NCBI GenBank assembly: GCA_031800475.1
Contig: DAPKRQ010000320.1
Span: forward strand, 1 to 30,682
From: Kuafuiihalomonas phototrophica
Lineage (GTDB): Bacteria > Myxococcota > Kuafuiibacteriia > Kuafuiibacteriales > Kuafuiibacteriaceae
Length of the DNA: 30,682 nt
Reading direction: 5' to 3'
Under the pieces are notes generated by a model. The model was not told the DNA's origin and ran no database searches. It saw only the letters and a list, made by a program, of their open reading frames with translations. Below, in pieces: positions 15,171-23,505 of this stretch. Made by a program: the position numbers and the translations under genes. Numbering within the stretch: the stretch's first letter is position 1; every line of letters begins with the position of its first letter.

Positions 15171-15836
15171 ATGTTTCGCTTCGCAACGTGGGCCGCTCTC
15201 GCCCTGGCAGGGCTCGCAAGCTGCCAGGACTCGAGCACCTCGAGCTCCAGGCCGCCTCCCGGCGGCTGGGCCAACCGCGCCCCCACGACCGTCGAAAGGG
15301 TCGTCAACCGCGCGGACGCCCAGCTGCTCGAGGTCCGCCAAGGAAGGCTCAAAACCTGGGTGCGGGTGCCCCAGGTCGGAGCCGAAGCCGGGGACTACAT
15401 CCTCCTCGGCCAAGGCACGCCGCGCCGCGATGTCGAGATCCCGGAGGCGGGTAAGCGGGTTGCCGTACTTGTCGAGATCGAGCACGCGCGCGTGGTGGAC
15501 CGTGCGACGGCCGAGCGCACGGTGGTGTCCTCGGCGCCGGAGGGGGCGCTGAAGGTGGGTGAGGTGTACGGGCGGTTGGACGAGCTCGCTGGTAACGAGG
15601 TTGTCGTCTATGGCGTCGCCGTCAAGGTGGCTGGTGCCGTCGGCTGGTACTGGGTGCACCTTCAGGACGGGACGGGAGATCCGTCGAGCGGCACCCACGA
15701 CCTCACCGTCCAAACCACCGTGGCCGTGGCCGAAGGCCAGCGGGTTGCCTTCCGCGGCGTCCTTCGACGGGACGTCGACCTCGGTTTTGGCTACCAGTAC
15801 GACGCCCTGGTCGAAGACGCGACGTTCGTCGAGTGA
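15171..15836 (+). CDS. Lipoprotein with OB-like C-terminal domain
   Basis: A 221-aa protein with a signal peptide ending in lipobox GLASC (C18) and a Ser-rich linker. The central part (about 45-115) is a mixed beta region of unknown kind. The C-terminal region (about 130-221) has a pattern I associate with small OB-fold-like periplasmic proteins: GEVYGRLDEL, GWYWVHLQDGTGD, THDLTVQTT, VAFRGVL, and a closing DLGFGYQYDALVEDA. It probably faces the periplasm or outer-membrane surface. A TAGG lies eight bases before the start. Its stop overlaps the long open frame of the next lipoprotein, which probably starts at 15929, so co-transcription is likely. Confidence 0.78.
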   Translation: MFRFATWAALALAGLASCQDSSTSSSRPPPGGWANRAPTTVERVVNRADAQLLEVRQGRLKTWVRVPQVGAEAGDYILLGQGTPRRDVEIPEAGKRVAVLVEIEHARVVDRATAERTVVSSAPEGALKVGEVYGRLDELAGNEVVVYGVAVKVAGAVGWYWVHLQDGTGDPSSGTHDLTVQTTVAVAEGQRVAFRGVLRRDVDLGFGYQYDALVEDATFVE

Positions 15837-15928
15837 CCGACCCGCGCGGACCGAAAAGCCGAGGGCTCTTCAGGACGCCGCTCGAGAAAATGGGTTGGCC
15901 AGTGTGGAAGGGGCGGGTATCGAGAAAC

Positions 15929-18598
15929 ATGTGCTCGAAACGCAACGCAGTGCTGGCCGTGATGGCCCTCGTGGCTTGCGAATCGGAACGCAACCCAGGG
16001 ATGAGCCAGGCCGACGGCGGGGCGGATGTCGGGCCCCCAGATCGAGGTCCGGCAGACGGTGGTCCGCTCGCCGATCCAGACGAACCGGAGCTTGCACTGC
16101 GCCGCTTCGGCCGGACCGTCGTTCTTCTGGGTGAACCGGTTTCGGTCCCGATCCTGGCTTCCGGGGGGACCCCGCCCTACGCGTTTTCCGTCGCCGGAGG
16201 GGCCCCTCCGCCCGGCATGCGTGCCTCCCCCGTCGAAGACGAGCCAGACGTCTTTCGCCTGTCTGGAACACCCGAGGATCTGGGCGACTTCGCGGTGACC
16301 ATCGAGGTCCGAGACAGCGAAGGCGACCGGGCTTCCCTCCGCGTGGCTCTGTCCGTGCGGCGCGGACCCCGCATCGAGGCGGACACCCTTCCGCCCGGAA
16401 CCGTCGGTGAGGCTTACGCAACCGAGTTGGGGCGGTCCGAAGGGCCGGCATCGAATGGATGGAGCGTGGTCACTGGAGAACTTCCGCCGGGATTGGAACT
16501 CGTCGCCGAAGACGGGGATAGCCCCGCCCGATTGGAGGGTGTGCCGGAGTTGGCTGGCGATTTCACCTTCGAGCTCGAGGTCCGGGGCCGCGAAGGCGGC
16601 CGAGACCGACGCGGCTTCGTCCTCTCGGTCGCCGAGCCCCTGCAGGTGCTGACCCCCATCCTGCCTCCGGGGGTGCTCGGAGAGACCTACGCGGCCACCG
16701 CCGTGCCAGCAGGGGGCCGAGGTCCCGTTCGCTGGGTCTTCGATTCGGACGCTCTGGTGCCCCCGGGCATCCGGATTCGCCGAGAGGAACGCGTCGTTCA
16801 CTTCGAAGGTCGCACCGGTGCGATCGGTCGCTTCGTACTGCCGGTCGAAATCGAGGATGCCGACGGGAGAACGGCGTCTTCGGTACTCGTGCTCGAAGTG
16901 GTCGATTCGGGCTTTCGCTTGAAAATCGATGGTCCACTCAGTTTGCGGATTCCGGCGTGCACTCCCTTCGAGGCGACGTGGGAAGCTATCGGGGGTGGAA
17001 AGGTAGGCCGAAGCTGGACGGTCACGGCCCCGAGCACGATCTCGATCGAAGAGAATCCAGATTCGGTTCGTGCGACCGGTTTCTTCGACCCCCAAGCTCC
17101 CAATGCGACGGTAGACTTGGAGGTCGAAGATGCCAATCTCGAGTCCGATCGCGTGACTGCGGTGCTGGAGGTCGCGCCTTCGACGGTTGAACGCCATGGC
17201 GCCGTCATTCATCGCAATGCAACGACAGCAGCGACGCGGTTCGATCTGATCGACTTGTGTCATGTGGTGCCCGAACTCGCGAAAAGCGGTGGCTTCTCGG
17301 TTTCGCGCGCTCTCAGCGAGCTGACGTTCTCTCCGGAGGAAAGTCGCCTCGCTTTCGCACACGAAGGCTCCAGCGGTGAGCCCAAAATCTCCGTGTTCGA
17401 GATGGCACGCACGCCACCGACTCGGGAGGTGTTCACCGTGCCCGATTTCGAGAGGGGGCCATGGTTTGCTACCGATCGTTTTCTGCTGTTTCAGCAGGAG
17501 ACAGCCGTCGAAGTTCGACCTGGCGCTACGTTCGACTTTTTGCGCTTCTTCGTCATCGACCTCGACGCGTCGAACCCTGAGCCTCGCCCGATCGATCTGG
17601 ATGATGTGGACCCGGATGCGCTCCCGAACGATCACGATCTGTCCTCCGTTTCGGATGTGGGGGGGCTTTTCGTGCTCGAGGATGGACGAGGTGGACTCTG
17701 GGTGGTCGATCCGGCGGCACCCGAGGACCGAGACACCATCGGATTGGATTGCGGACAGGCCGGTAGCCTCTCTTCTTGGTCAACATGGAGCCCGCAGGCT
17801 GCTCTTTTGGTCTACCGGTGTACGGATGGGAGCGTGGGCTCGGCCGACCTTTCGGGTGGCCGCCTCGTTCAACTCGTTCCGGCTCCAGATTTTGGGAGCG
17901 GAACGACTTGGGTTCCGCCCGACAACGGTCGCTGGCTGGTGACGTTGGCAGGGGATTCGGTTCGATGGACGGACTTGGATGCACGCCATTTCTTGGCTCA
18001 GGCGGACGTGGTCACTTCGGTGGCATTCGATCTACTGGCGCCGGTGTTCGGACCGAAGTCTCGATCGGTGGCCATCCGCGGAGGTGACGGCGACCCATTC
18101 CTGTTGTTTTCGCTGCCTCCGTCTGGGGTCGACCTGTCCGGTCCACCACCGTTCCGAACCCTCGGTCGGCAGGCGGGCGTTTCTCCTCGAACCGTGTTTG
18201 GCGAGCTTGGACGACGGCTGTATTGGGAACAAGACGGGGAGGGCTTCACGGTCCCGCTCGACCCCCCCGGACAAAACCGTCGATTCGACCGCATCGATGG
18301 GATCCGGTCCGTATCCGAGCCACCGGATGGCCGGGTCTTTGCGCTAACCCATCCGGCGAGCCCTGGAAGCTTCAATCTCGCCTTGTACGACCTGACGCAA
18401 CTCCCCCCGCGGGTCGGCTCGGTGCCTGGCGTTCGTCCGCTCATATGGACGCGTCCGGATGGCACCGGGATCTTCTATGAGACATCGGGCACCGTCGACC
18501 TGCGCTATGTGGATCTGTTTAGGTCGACGACGTTTCGAACGCATCGAGTCATTTCCAATGGCGGGTCCGTTGTCGATCTCGCGCTGCCCGCACCCTGA
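15929..18598 (+). CDS. Large lipoprotein with Ig-like repeats and beta-propeller-like region
   Basis: 889 aa from the ATG at 15929, which places a signal peptide and lipobox (LVAC, C17) at the N-terminus; the frame is open back to 15833, but that would bury the signal. An Asp/Gly/Pro linker (about 25-50) follows. Three putative Ig-like (He_PIG-type) modules come next (about 60-330), each with an LPPG or PPG turn, a G-(T/V)-P or E-G-V step, and a strand pattern ending in (F/V)xxEVxD. The C-terminal 500 residues contain WD40/TolB-like strands such as LTFSPEESRLAFAHEG and WTDLDA, suggesting a beta-propeller. The overall design is a secreted surface protein. No enzyme motif is visible. Confidence 0.8.
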   Translation: MCSKRNAVLAVMALVACESERNPGMSQADGGADVGPPDRGPADGGPLADPDEPELALRRFGRTVVLLGEPVSVPILASGGTPPYAFSVAGGAPPPGMRASPVEDEPDVFRLSGTPEDLGDFAVTIEVRDSEGDRASLRVALSVRRGPRIEADTLPPGTVGEAYATELGRSEGPASNGWSVVTGELPPGLELVAEDGDSPARLEGVPELAGDFTFELEVRGREGGRDRRGFVLSVAEPLQVLTPILPPGVLGETYAATAVPAGGRGPVRWVFDSDALVPPGIRIRREERVVHFEGRTGAIGRFVLPVEIEDADGRTASSVLVLEVVDSGFRLKIDGPLSLRIPACTPFEATWEAIGGGKVGRSWTVTAPSTISIEENPDSVRATGFFDPQAPNATVDLEVEDANLESDRVTAVLEVAPSTVERHGAVIHRNATTAATRFDLIDLCHVVPELAKSGGFSVSRALSELTFSPEESRLAFAHEGSSGEPKISVFEMARTPPTREVFTVPDFERGPWFATDRFLLFQQETAVEVRPGATFDFLRFFVIDLDASNPEPRPIDLDDVDPDALPNDHDLSSVSDVGGLFVLEDGRGGLWVVDPAAPEDRDTIGLDCGQAGSLSSWSTWSPQAALLVYRCTDGSVGSADLSGGRLVQLVPAPDFGSGTTWVPPDNGRWLVTLAGDSVRWTDLDARHFLAQADVVTSVAFDLLAPVFGPKSRSVAIRGGDGDPFLLFSLPPSGVDLSGPPPFRTLGRQAGVSPRTVFGELGRRLYWEQDGEGFTVPLDPPGQNRRFDRIDGIRSVSEPPDGRVFALTHPASPGSFNLALYDLTQLPPRVGSVPGVRPLIWTRPDGTGIFYETSGTVDLRYVDLFRSTTFRTHRVISNGGSVVDLALPAP

Positions 18599-18680
18599 GG
18601 CAGGCTCGTCCGGGCGTCTGCGAGAACGCAAGAAGCCCGCTGGAGGGTCCTGGCGCGCGGTGTCTGTAATGTGATTCTGG

Positions 18681-18698
18681 GTGACCACTCCAGGTCAC
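18681..18698. terminator. Hairpin downstream of tRNA-Ala
   Basis: GTGACC ACTCCA GGTCAC forms a perfect 6-bp stem; an overlapping CCAGG/CCTGG stem is an alternative. It lies 26 bp beyond the 3' end of the minus-strand tRNA, where a terminator or processing structure would be expected. No U-run is seen. Confidence 0.35.
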
Positions 18699-18724
18699 GC
18701 CTGGAAGTCCGCGTCCTTATTGGT

Positions 18725-18797
<73 letters not shown>

Positions 18798-18854
18798 GGT
18801 GCCGCACGTGCGCGCGGCGTGGAGCCGGGGAGGTAGCAAAGGGCTGGCAGGCTG

Positions 18855-19130
18855 TCAATCCAGCCCGGGGCTCCGGACCGAGGCACCCGGATTTTCCTGG
18901 AGGTATGCCTCCACCTGGGGCCACTCGGCAGCCGCCCGGTCCTTGCGGCTGCGGGCTTCCGCCGGGTGCTTCTTGCTCAGGCGCAGCTCGTCTGCAGTGA
19001 GGCGACGCAGGATGCCGAGGAGCTGGGGCAGTTTTTCGGGCTCTCGACGAAGGTCCTCCAAGACGCCGATCTTCTCCTCGGCGCTGAGGGAAAAGATGGG
19101 CCTCAGCCGGTCGACGATTCGGGCGTCCAT
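18855..19130 (-). CDS. Small helical protein coupled to the 652-aa gene
   Basis: A 91-aa soluble, charged, probably all-helical protein without a signal peptide (for example LSAEEKIGVLEDL and LLGILRRLTADELRLSKKHP). Its ATG overlaps the stop codon of the upstream 652-aa gene by one base (TAATG), so translation is most likely coupled and the two products probably act together. I do not recognise a family. It could be a chaperone, immunity or adaptor partner of the larger protein; the sequence alone does not decide. Confidence 0.68.
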   Translation of the reverse strand: MDARIVDRLRPIFSLSAEEKIGVLEDLRREPEKLPQLLGILRRLTADELRLSKKHPAEARSRKDRAAAEWPQVEAYLQENPGASVRSPGLD

Positions 19131-21088
19131 TACAGTTTTCCTCCTCGCATGCCCATCACGCCGAGGGCCAGGATCAGGTTGATCGCATTGCTTCCGGAGG
19201 CCACGTCCACCGACTTGCGCACCTCACGCTGAGCCAAAAGGCTCTTCATGGTGGAAAACTCGGGCCAGCTCGACATGAAAGCGAGCAGGCCGCTGATCAT
19301 CATCAGCGGAAGACCGACCGCTGGGCCGAGTCCGGTGGCGCCGGCGGTCACCACCGACGCCGCCCCCACCATCATGCCTGCGCCCGGAACGAGTTTCGCG
19401 GCCGTCCACGGGTCGAAACCCGGCCCCTGAAGTCCTTTCACCCCCAGGCTCTGCAAGAGCTTCACGAGTTCTCGACCCCGGGCGGCCTCGCCATCGGGCA
19501 ACCCAGTCAGGTCCATCTCGAACGTGGACAGCTCGGCTCGAAATTCGGGGTCGTTCTGGCTCTTTTCAACCACGGCCTGCAAAGCGGTAACCAAGCGATC
19601 CGATGGAGATGGCTCCGGCGCCTTCGCTCCAAAATACGACAAGATCTTGTTGAGCGTCCGTCCGAGCTTTTCGAGCAGCTGCCGACTCGGCGGGTTTTCG
19701 GGGTCGAGCTTCAGGCTGTCCATCAGCTCCTTCATGGTATCGAACAGCGCATCCACCTCGGGATGCCCATCTTCACCCACGTGTTGGGACCACAGCGCTC
19801 GAAAATGCTGCAGTTGATCCGGCTCGAGGTCGCGCACCGCGGCGTCGGCCTTGGCCCGGGTACCGAGCAGGTTGGTGGACACATAGATCCCGACCGCGGT
19901 GGCAGCGGTGGCGCCCCAGGCGATCAGCGACGCTCCATCCATCTCCGGATTGCCCAGGAAGGCCGTGGCGAGGGTCGCAAACCCCGCTGCCCAAGCCAGC
20001 TTGTCGCCGCCCTCCTGCACCACGTGCAGCATCATCTCGGTGGCCGACCGGCCCCACGTGGGCCGGGAGCCGGTCTGGGCTTCCGCATCGTCCCGATATT
20101 CGCCGACCATGCGCGGGAAGGCGCTCGTTGTCGCCAGGCCCCACAGGAGCACGTTGGCCGCGTTGCTGCTCAGCGAGACCCCCATGGCCTCGTTGGTGCC
20201 GACGCTCGGATTTTTGGCCAAGCTGGTCCCGACGCTGCCCTCTGGCAGGTTGGTGGCGCCGGCCAGTACCGAACCCTCCCAAGCGGGGTTCACGAGTTTC
20301 TGAACGTTGGGAATGATGCCCCACACGTCGTCGTCGAGGGCGAAGTCCATGCCCTTCATCCCCGCGGCCATGACGGTGGCCCACAGCACGGCATCCCCCG
20401 GGTCGCCGCCGAGAACCATGGACAATGCCGCTGCCGAACTCACGAGGATCGGCATGGCAGGGTCTTCTTTGACGGCGTTGACCCACGACTTGAGTTGGGC
20501 GGCGAGCTTTTTGTCCTTCAGACCGTCCAACTGCTTACTCCACGCTTCGAGGCGGCCTCGGGCGTCTTGGACGTCTTCCTTCGCGGCATCGCCGACCCGA
20601 CCAAAGAGGTCCGCGATCTCTTGTTTGGAGCGGAGCGCGACCCGCTCGAAGTCGATGGCGGCTCGTTCTTTCGAAACCTGAGAGCGAATCGCCGACACCA
20701 CATCCCTCCAGGGCTTTCCGCCCTGAAGGGCCAGCCGCAGAAGCTCGATGCCTTCTCCGTTGAGGTAGGCGGTTCGGTCTTTCGGCGGCAGTGTCGAAAG
20801 GGTTTGGGTCAGACGTTCGAACGCGACCTCGGGCTTGGCGTCGATCCGCGTCGTATGCAGTCGGCTGATCGGGCCGCGCTGGAACGCTTCGCCGGTTCGT
20901 TGAAGGGCCTCGAAGTCCACGTTCGGATGCTTCAGGGCGATGGCGGCCAGATCCGCCGGATCGAGCCGGTCCTTGGGTCGTGCGCCGTTTCGTTGCGGGG
21001 CCGCAGAGGGGTCCGGCTGCACCGAGCGGGTGCGAAGGTGCCGGTCGACGGCGTTGAAGGCCTTGTGGGTGACCTCGTCCATTGCCAC
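19130..21088 (-). CDS. Large protein with several hydrophobic segments, unknown
   Basis: 652 aa from the GTG at 21088 (an ATG lies two codons in, at 21082). Residues 1-205 are hydrophilic and helical, with a possible coiled coil near 135-200. After that hydrophobic, Gly/Ala-rich segments alternate with polar loops: about 212-248, 308-325, 364-405, 575-615 and 636-650. There is no signal peptide. The pattern resembles colicin-like or tape-measure-like proteins more than a standard transporter, but no family is recognised. The C-terminal end is coupled to the 91-aa gene. A 269-bp structured spacer separates it from the lipoprotein gene upstream. Its N-terminal style (Pro/Ala/Arg-rich disorder) matches the 563-aa protein of the same cluster. 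Confidence 0.8.
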   Translation of the reverse strand: MAMDEVTHKAFNAVDRHLRTRSVQPDPSAAPQRNGARPKDRLDPADLAAIALKHPNVDFEALQRTGEAFQRGPISRLHTTRIDAKPEVAFERLTQTLSTLPPKDRTAYLNGEGIELLRLALQGGKPWRDVVSAIRSQVSKERAAIDFERVALRSKQEIADLFGRVGDAAKEDVQDARGRLEAWSKQLDGLKDKKLAAQLKSWVNAVKEDPAMPILVSSAAALSMVLGGDPGDAVLWATVMAAGMKGMDFALDDDVWGIIPNVQKLVNPAWEGSVLAGATNLPEGSVGTSLAKNPSVGTNEAMGVSLSSNAANVLLWGLATTSAFPRMVGEYRDDAEAQTGSRPTWGRSATEMMLHVVQEGGDKLAWAAGFATLATAFLGNPEMDGASLIAWGATAATAVGIYVSTNLLGTRAKADAAVRDLEPDQLQHFRALWSQHVGEDGHPEVDALFDTMKELMDSLKLDPENPPSRQLLEKLGRTLNKILSYFGAKAPEPSPSDRLVTALQAVVEKSQNDPEFRAELSTFEMDLTGLPDGEAARGRELVKLLQSLGVKGLQGPGFDPWTAAKLVPGAGMMVGAASVVTAGATGLGPAVGLPLMMISGLLAFMSSWPEFSTMKSLLAQREVRKSVDVASGSNAINLILALGVMGMRGGKL

Positions 21089-21165
21089 GGTTCAGCCCGG
21101 AGTCCGTGCCCCGATCGGGGCTGCGACAACCTAACCGGCGGCCATCGCAGGCGCCATCGGTCCAA

Positions 21166-21223
21166 GATCGGAACGGGTGGGAACCTGCCGAGTCTCCGAT
21201 GGGGGAGCCGGCCCGTTCCGATC
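21166..21223. other. 12-bp perfect inverted repeat with 34-nt loop
   Basis: GATCGGAACGGG at 21166-21177 is exactly complementary to CCCGTTCCGATC at 21212-21223. The loop can form a second, imperfect stem (CCGGCTCC with GGAGACTCGG on the minus strand). It lies 78-135 bp upstream of the 652-aa gene start, so on the minus strand it would be in its leader. It could be a terminator-like, attenuator-like or protein-binding element. Confidence 0.6.
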
Positions 21224-21258
21224 ACCCCTCGCGACCACCCCTAGCAACCCCCTCTCGC

Positions 21259-21297
21259 GAACGGCCCTTGGGAATGGCCCTTCGGAATGGCCCGAGC
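21259..21297. repeat. Three tandem 13-bp units
   Basis: Units start at 21259, 21272 and 21285: GAACGGCCCTTGG, GAATGGCCCTTCG, then GAATGGCCCGAGC. The core GAAyGGCCC is kept in all three. They sit between the two hairpins of the spacer, and such iterated cores can be regulator sites (iterons). Confidence 0.55.
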
Positions 21298-21342
21298 CGG
21301 CGGAGGCTGCCCGGCCCCATGGCCGGCTTCAGCCGGCTCGGG
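21291..21342. terminator. 11-bp stem with nested 6-bp hairpin after the lipoprotein gene
   Basis: CCCGAGCCGGC at 21291-21301 pairs perfectly with GCCGGCTCGGG at 21332-21342. The loop contains a second perfect stem, CCGGCC CCAT GGCCGG (21311-21326). It begins about 16 bp beyond the stop of the minus-strand lipoprotein gene, a position fitting a terminator. The lack of a U-run leaves other structural roles open. Confidence 0.5.
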
Positions 21343-21357
21343 GCCGGTGGAAGACCT

Positions 21358-21753
21358 TCAGGAGCCGGGGGAGAACTCGAGTTGGCCCCATCCCTTGCCC
21401 GCCAAGATCAGGCGATAGCGAACGCCGGGCTCGAGCGGTTTCGGGCCGGCTGTCGACTCGAACCCGTCCGGAGGCTCGCCGTAGACGAGTCGTTCCGCAC
21501 CCGCGTGGACGCCGAAGACTTCGGCCCGAAAGCTCCACAGGACCGGTGCGGTGCGCGGATCTTCACCGGCCTCCACCACCCGGCCCTCCACGAATCGAGC
21601 TTTGGGCTCGCCGCGCATCGACAGCCGGAACTCGGGGGCGGGCAAGGCCGACGACTGCAGCACGATGTCGATCTCGGGCTTGCAGGCGGTCAGGGCGCTG
21701 GCGCACGCGACGCCGACCACCCACCGCCACCCGAAGCGAGGGGCTCGGCCCAC
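21358..21753 (-). CDS. Small lipoprotein of the zincin cluster
   Basis: 131 aa with a signal peptide (WVVGVACASALTAC) and lipobox LTAC (C24). The mature part is about 105 residues, mostly beta, with RFVEGRVVEAG, VLWSFRAEVFG and a closing VRYRLILAGKGWGQLEFSPG. No family is recognised. It starts 3 bp after the stop of the 563-aa protease-like gene, so the two are surely in one operon and may be exported together or act as a pair. A hairpin follows its stop codon. Confidence 0.75.
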   Translation of the reverse strand: MGRAPRFGWRWVVGVACASALTACKPEIDIVLQSSALPAPEFRLSMRGEPKARFVEGRVVEAGEDPRTAPVLWSFRAEVFGVHAGAERLVYGEPPDGFESTAGPKPLEPGVRYRLILAGKGWGQLEFSPGS

Positions 21754-21756
21754 CGG

Positions 21757-23448
21757 TCAGGGCGCTCCCGCGCCGCGCTTCACCTGGTCGAGGGCGGCGC
21801 GCAGGTAGTCGGTCAGGTCTTCGTCCACCCCGTCGCCGTCCACGTCGGCAAAGAATTGCCCATAGTTCGGATGACCGCGGTCGAAGGTGCCGTAGCGGGC
21901 TGCGTCTTCGAGAAACTGCGCTTGCTGCTCGGGCTCGAGCCGGTGCCAAGGGGTGCCGGGCACCGACGGCTCCCAGTCGTAGGCCATGGAAAATTCCTGG
22001 GACCACAGGGCCTCGCTCATGTAATCCGTGCCCCCATTTTGGAATTGCCACACGTGGGCCATCTCGTGGAGCAACAGGTCCGGATCTCGCGAGCCCTTCA
22101 TGTAAATCGTATTGCCATGGACAAAGGCGCGATCGTTGACGCTGAACAAGCCGGCGTCGCCTTCCACCACTCGGACCTGATCGTAGTCGATCGAATCTCC
22201 GAAGACTTCTCGCATTCGGTCGATCTCGGCGTCGGTCAGCTCGCGCCCCACCGGCTCCAGGCCGGTGGCGATCTGCACCGCACTGATGGCGCTGCCGGCT
22301 CCCATCAAGAGCCCATCGACGGGGGTCTGCACAAAGGTCTTCAGGGCGCCCATGCCCAGGTCTCGAAGGCCCTCGCCGAAGCGGCCGGTCAGGATCTTGC
22401 CCACGCCGTTCAAGGCCGTGACGCCCCCTTCGACCAGGTTTTGGGCCATGCCGGTCACGGTCTGCCAGGCCCCATTGGTCAAGCGATCTGCCGCCGTGAA
22501 CACCCGGTCCGTGACATGGTTGCGGATCGCTCCCCCCACTTCATCGCCGAGAAGGTACGTCGGCGCTTCGACCACGTTCTCCACGAAGTCGATACCGCCC
22601 GAGAGCACCCGGCTGACGCCCCGGCTCACCCCGCCGATCACGCCGTCGGCCAGGGAACCGATGGCGTCGCCGACGCGTCCTTCCTTTAGATTGTCCCAGG
22701 CGTTCGACACGCCGTTGCCGATGCCCTTGCCGACCTCGACCACGCCGTCGACGATCCCTTCTCCGAGCTCCACGATGCCTCGACCGACGCTTTCCACGGC
22801 GTTGCCCACGGCGTTTCCCACGGCTTCTGCTGCACCCTTGATGCCATCCCACACTTTGCCCAAGAAGAACTCGACCTCCACGTCATTGCCGTTGACGCGG
22901 ATGGTGCCCTTGTCGTTTTCGGCGCGGATGGCTCGCTTGTCGGCGACGCTCAGATCTTCTCCGGCCAAGAGCCGCCGCATCATTTCGCCTTCGTCGCCGG
23001 CCGTGTCCGTGCGCTTCACCAGGGTGTCCATGTGGTGTCCGACCTCTTCCGAAAGGACGTCGGCGGCGAGGCTGGGGTTCGAAAGAACATCTTCGTTCAA
23101 GTAGACCGTACCGTCGGCGTACGCGCCCATGCCGCCAGGCGGAAAGGAACCGGAACTCGCGACCTCGATCCGAGGCATCCAGCTGGTGTCACCCCGCAAG
23201 GTGCGTTGCCGGAGGTCTTCGGCGGCAGCCCGGTCGTAGCCGCTTCCATAGACCTCGCGCATCAGGTCGTGAAATTCGTTCGGGTCCGAGGCCAGGTCTC
23301 GAAACCGGGATTCGACTTCTCGGCGCGCCGACGCGACACGGGGGTCTTCGCTCGATCGACCGGGGCTGCCGGAGGTCGGGCTTTGGACCGTGAAATTTCG
23401 CCTCGCCCCCCCGTCGGTGGCCGGGTTCGGTGTGCGGACGGTCGTCAT
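21757..23448 (-). CDS. Two-domain zincin-like protein (DUF4157/eCIS-core-like)
   Basis: 563 aa without a signal peptide. Residues 1-40 are disordered. Residues 45-195 match a domain known to me from large secreted proteins, with GAYADGTVYLNED, then SEEVGHHMD and GDEGE; here the HExxH position reads EEVGH (E134, E135, H138), so the first zinc ligand is Glu. Residues 200-395 are Gly-rich amphipathic repeats (GNAVGNAV, GEGIVDGV, GKGIGNGV), suggesting a flexible or membrane-interacting region. Residues 400-500 form a zincin with intact HEMAH (461-465) and a candidate third ligand E479 (DYMSEAL), as in DUF4157-type proteins of contractile-injection and toxin loci. Near the end DVDGDGVDEDL (535-545) is an EF-hand-like Ca2+ loop. 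It may be an effector or toxin-delivery protein. The ATG at 23448 follows an AT-rich leader. Confidence 0.9.
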   Translation of the reverse strand: MTTVRTPNPATDGGARRNFTVQSPTSGSPGRSSEDPRVASARREVESRFRDLASDPNEFHDLMREVYGSGYDRAAAEDLRQRTLRGDTSWMPRIEVASSGSFPPGGMGAYADGTVYLNEDVLSNPSLAADVLSEEVGHHMDTLVKRTDTAGDEGEMMRRLLAGEDLSVADKRAIRAENDKGTIRVNGNDVEVEFFLGKVWDGIKGAAEAVGNAVGNAVESVGRGIVELGEGIVDGVVEVGKGIGNGVSNAWDNLKEGRVGDAIGSLADGVIGGVSRGVSRVLSGGIDFVENVVEAPTYLLGDEVGGAIRNHVTDRVFTAADRLTNGAWQTVTGMAQNLVEGGVTALNGVGKILTGRFGEGLRDLGMGALKTFVQTPVDGLLMGAGSAISAVQIATGLEPVGRELTDAEIDRMREVFGDSIDYDQVRVVEGDAGLFSVNDRAFVHGNTIYMKGSRDPDLLLHEMAHVWQFQNGGTDYMSEALWSQEFSMAYDWEPSVPGTPWHRLEPEQQAQFLEDAARYGTFDRGHPNYGQFFADVDGDGVDEDLTDYLRAALDQVKRGAGAP

Positions 23449-23505
23449 GTCTTTAAATATCGCGCTCGAAGGGAAATTCGTTGCGTCAAGATGGACACCG
23501 CCATC

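Noticed and set aside
23449..23489. TTGACG plus ATATTTAAAG as a promoter of the zincin gene
   Set aside because: The spacing of about 24 bp between the two boxes is too long for sigma-70; the AT-rich patch next to the ATG remains unexplained.
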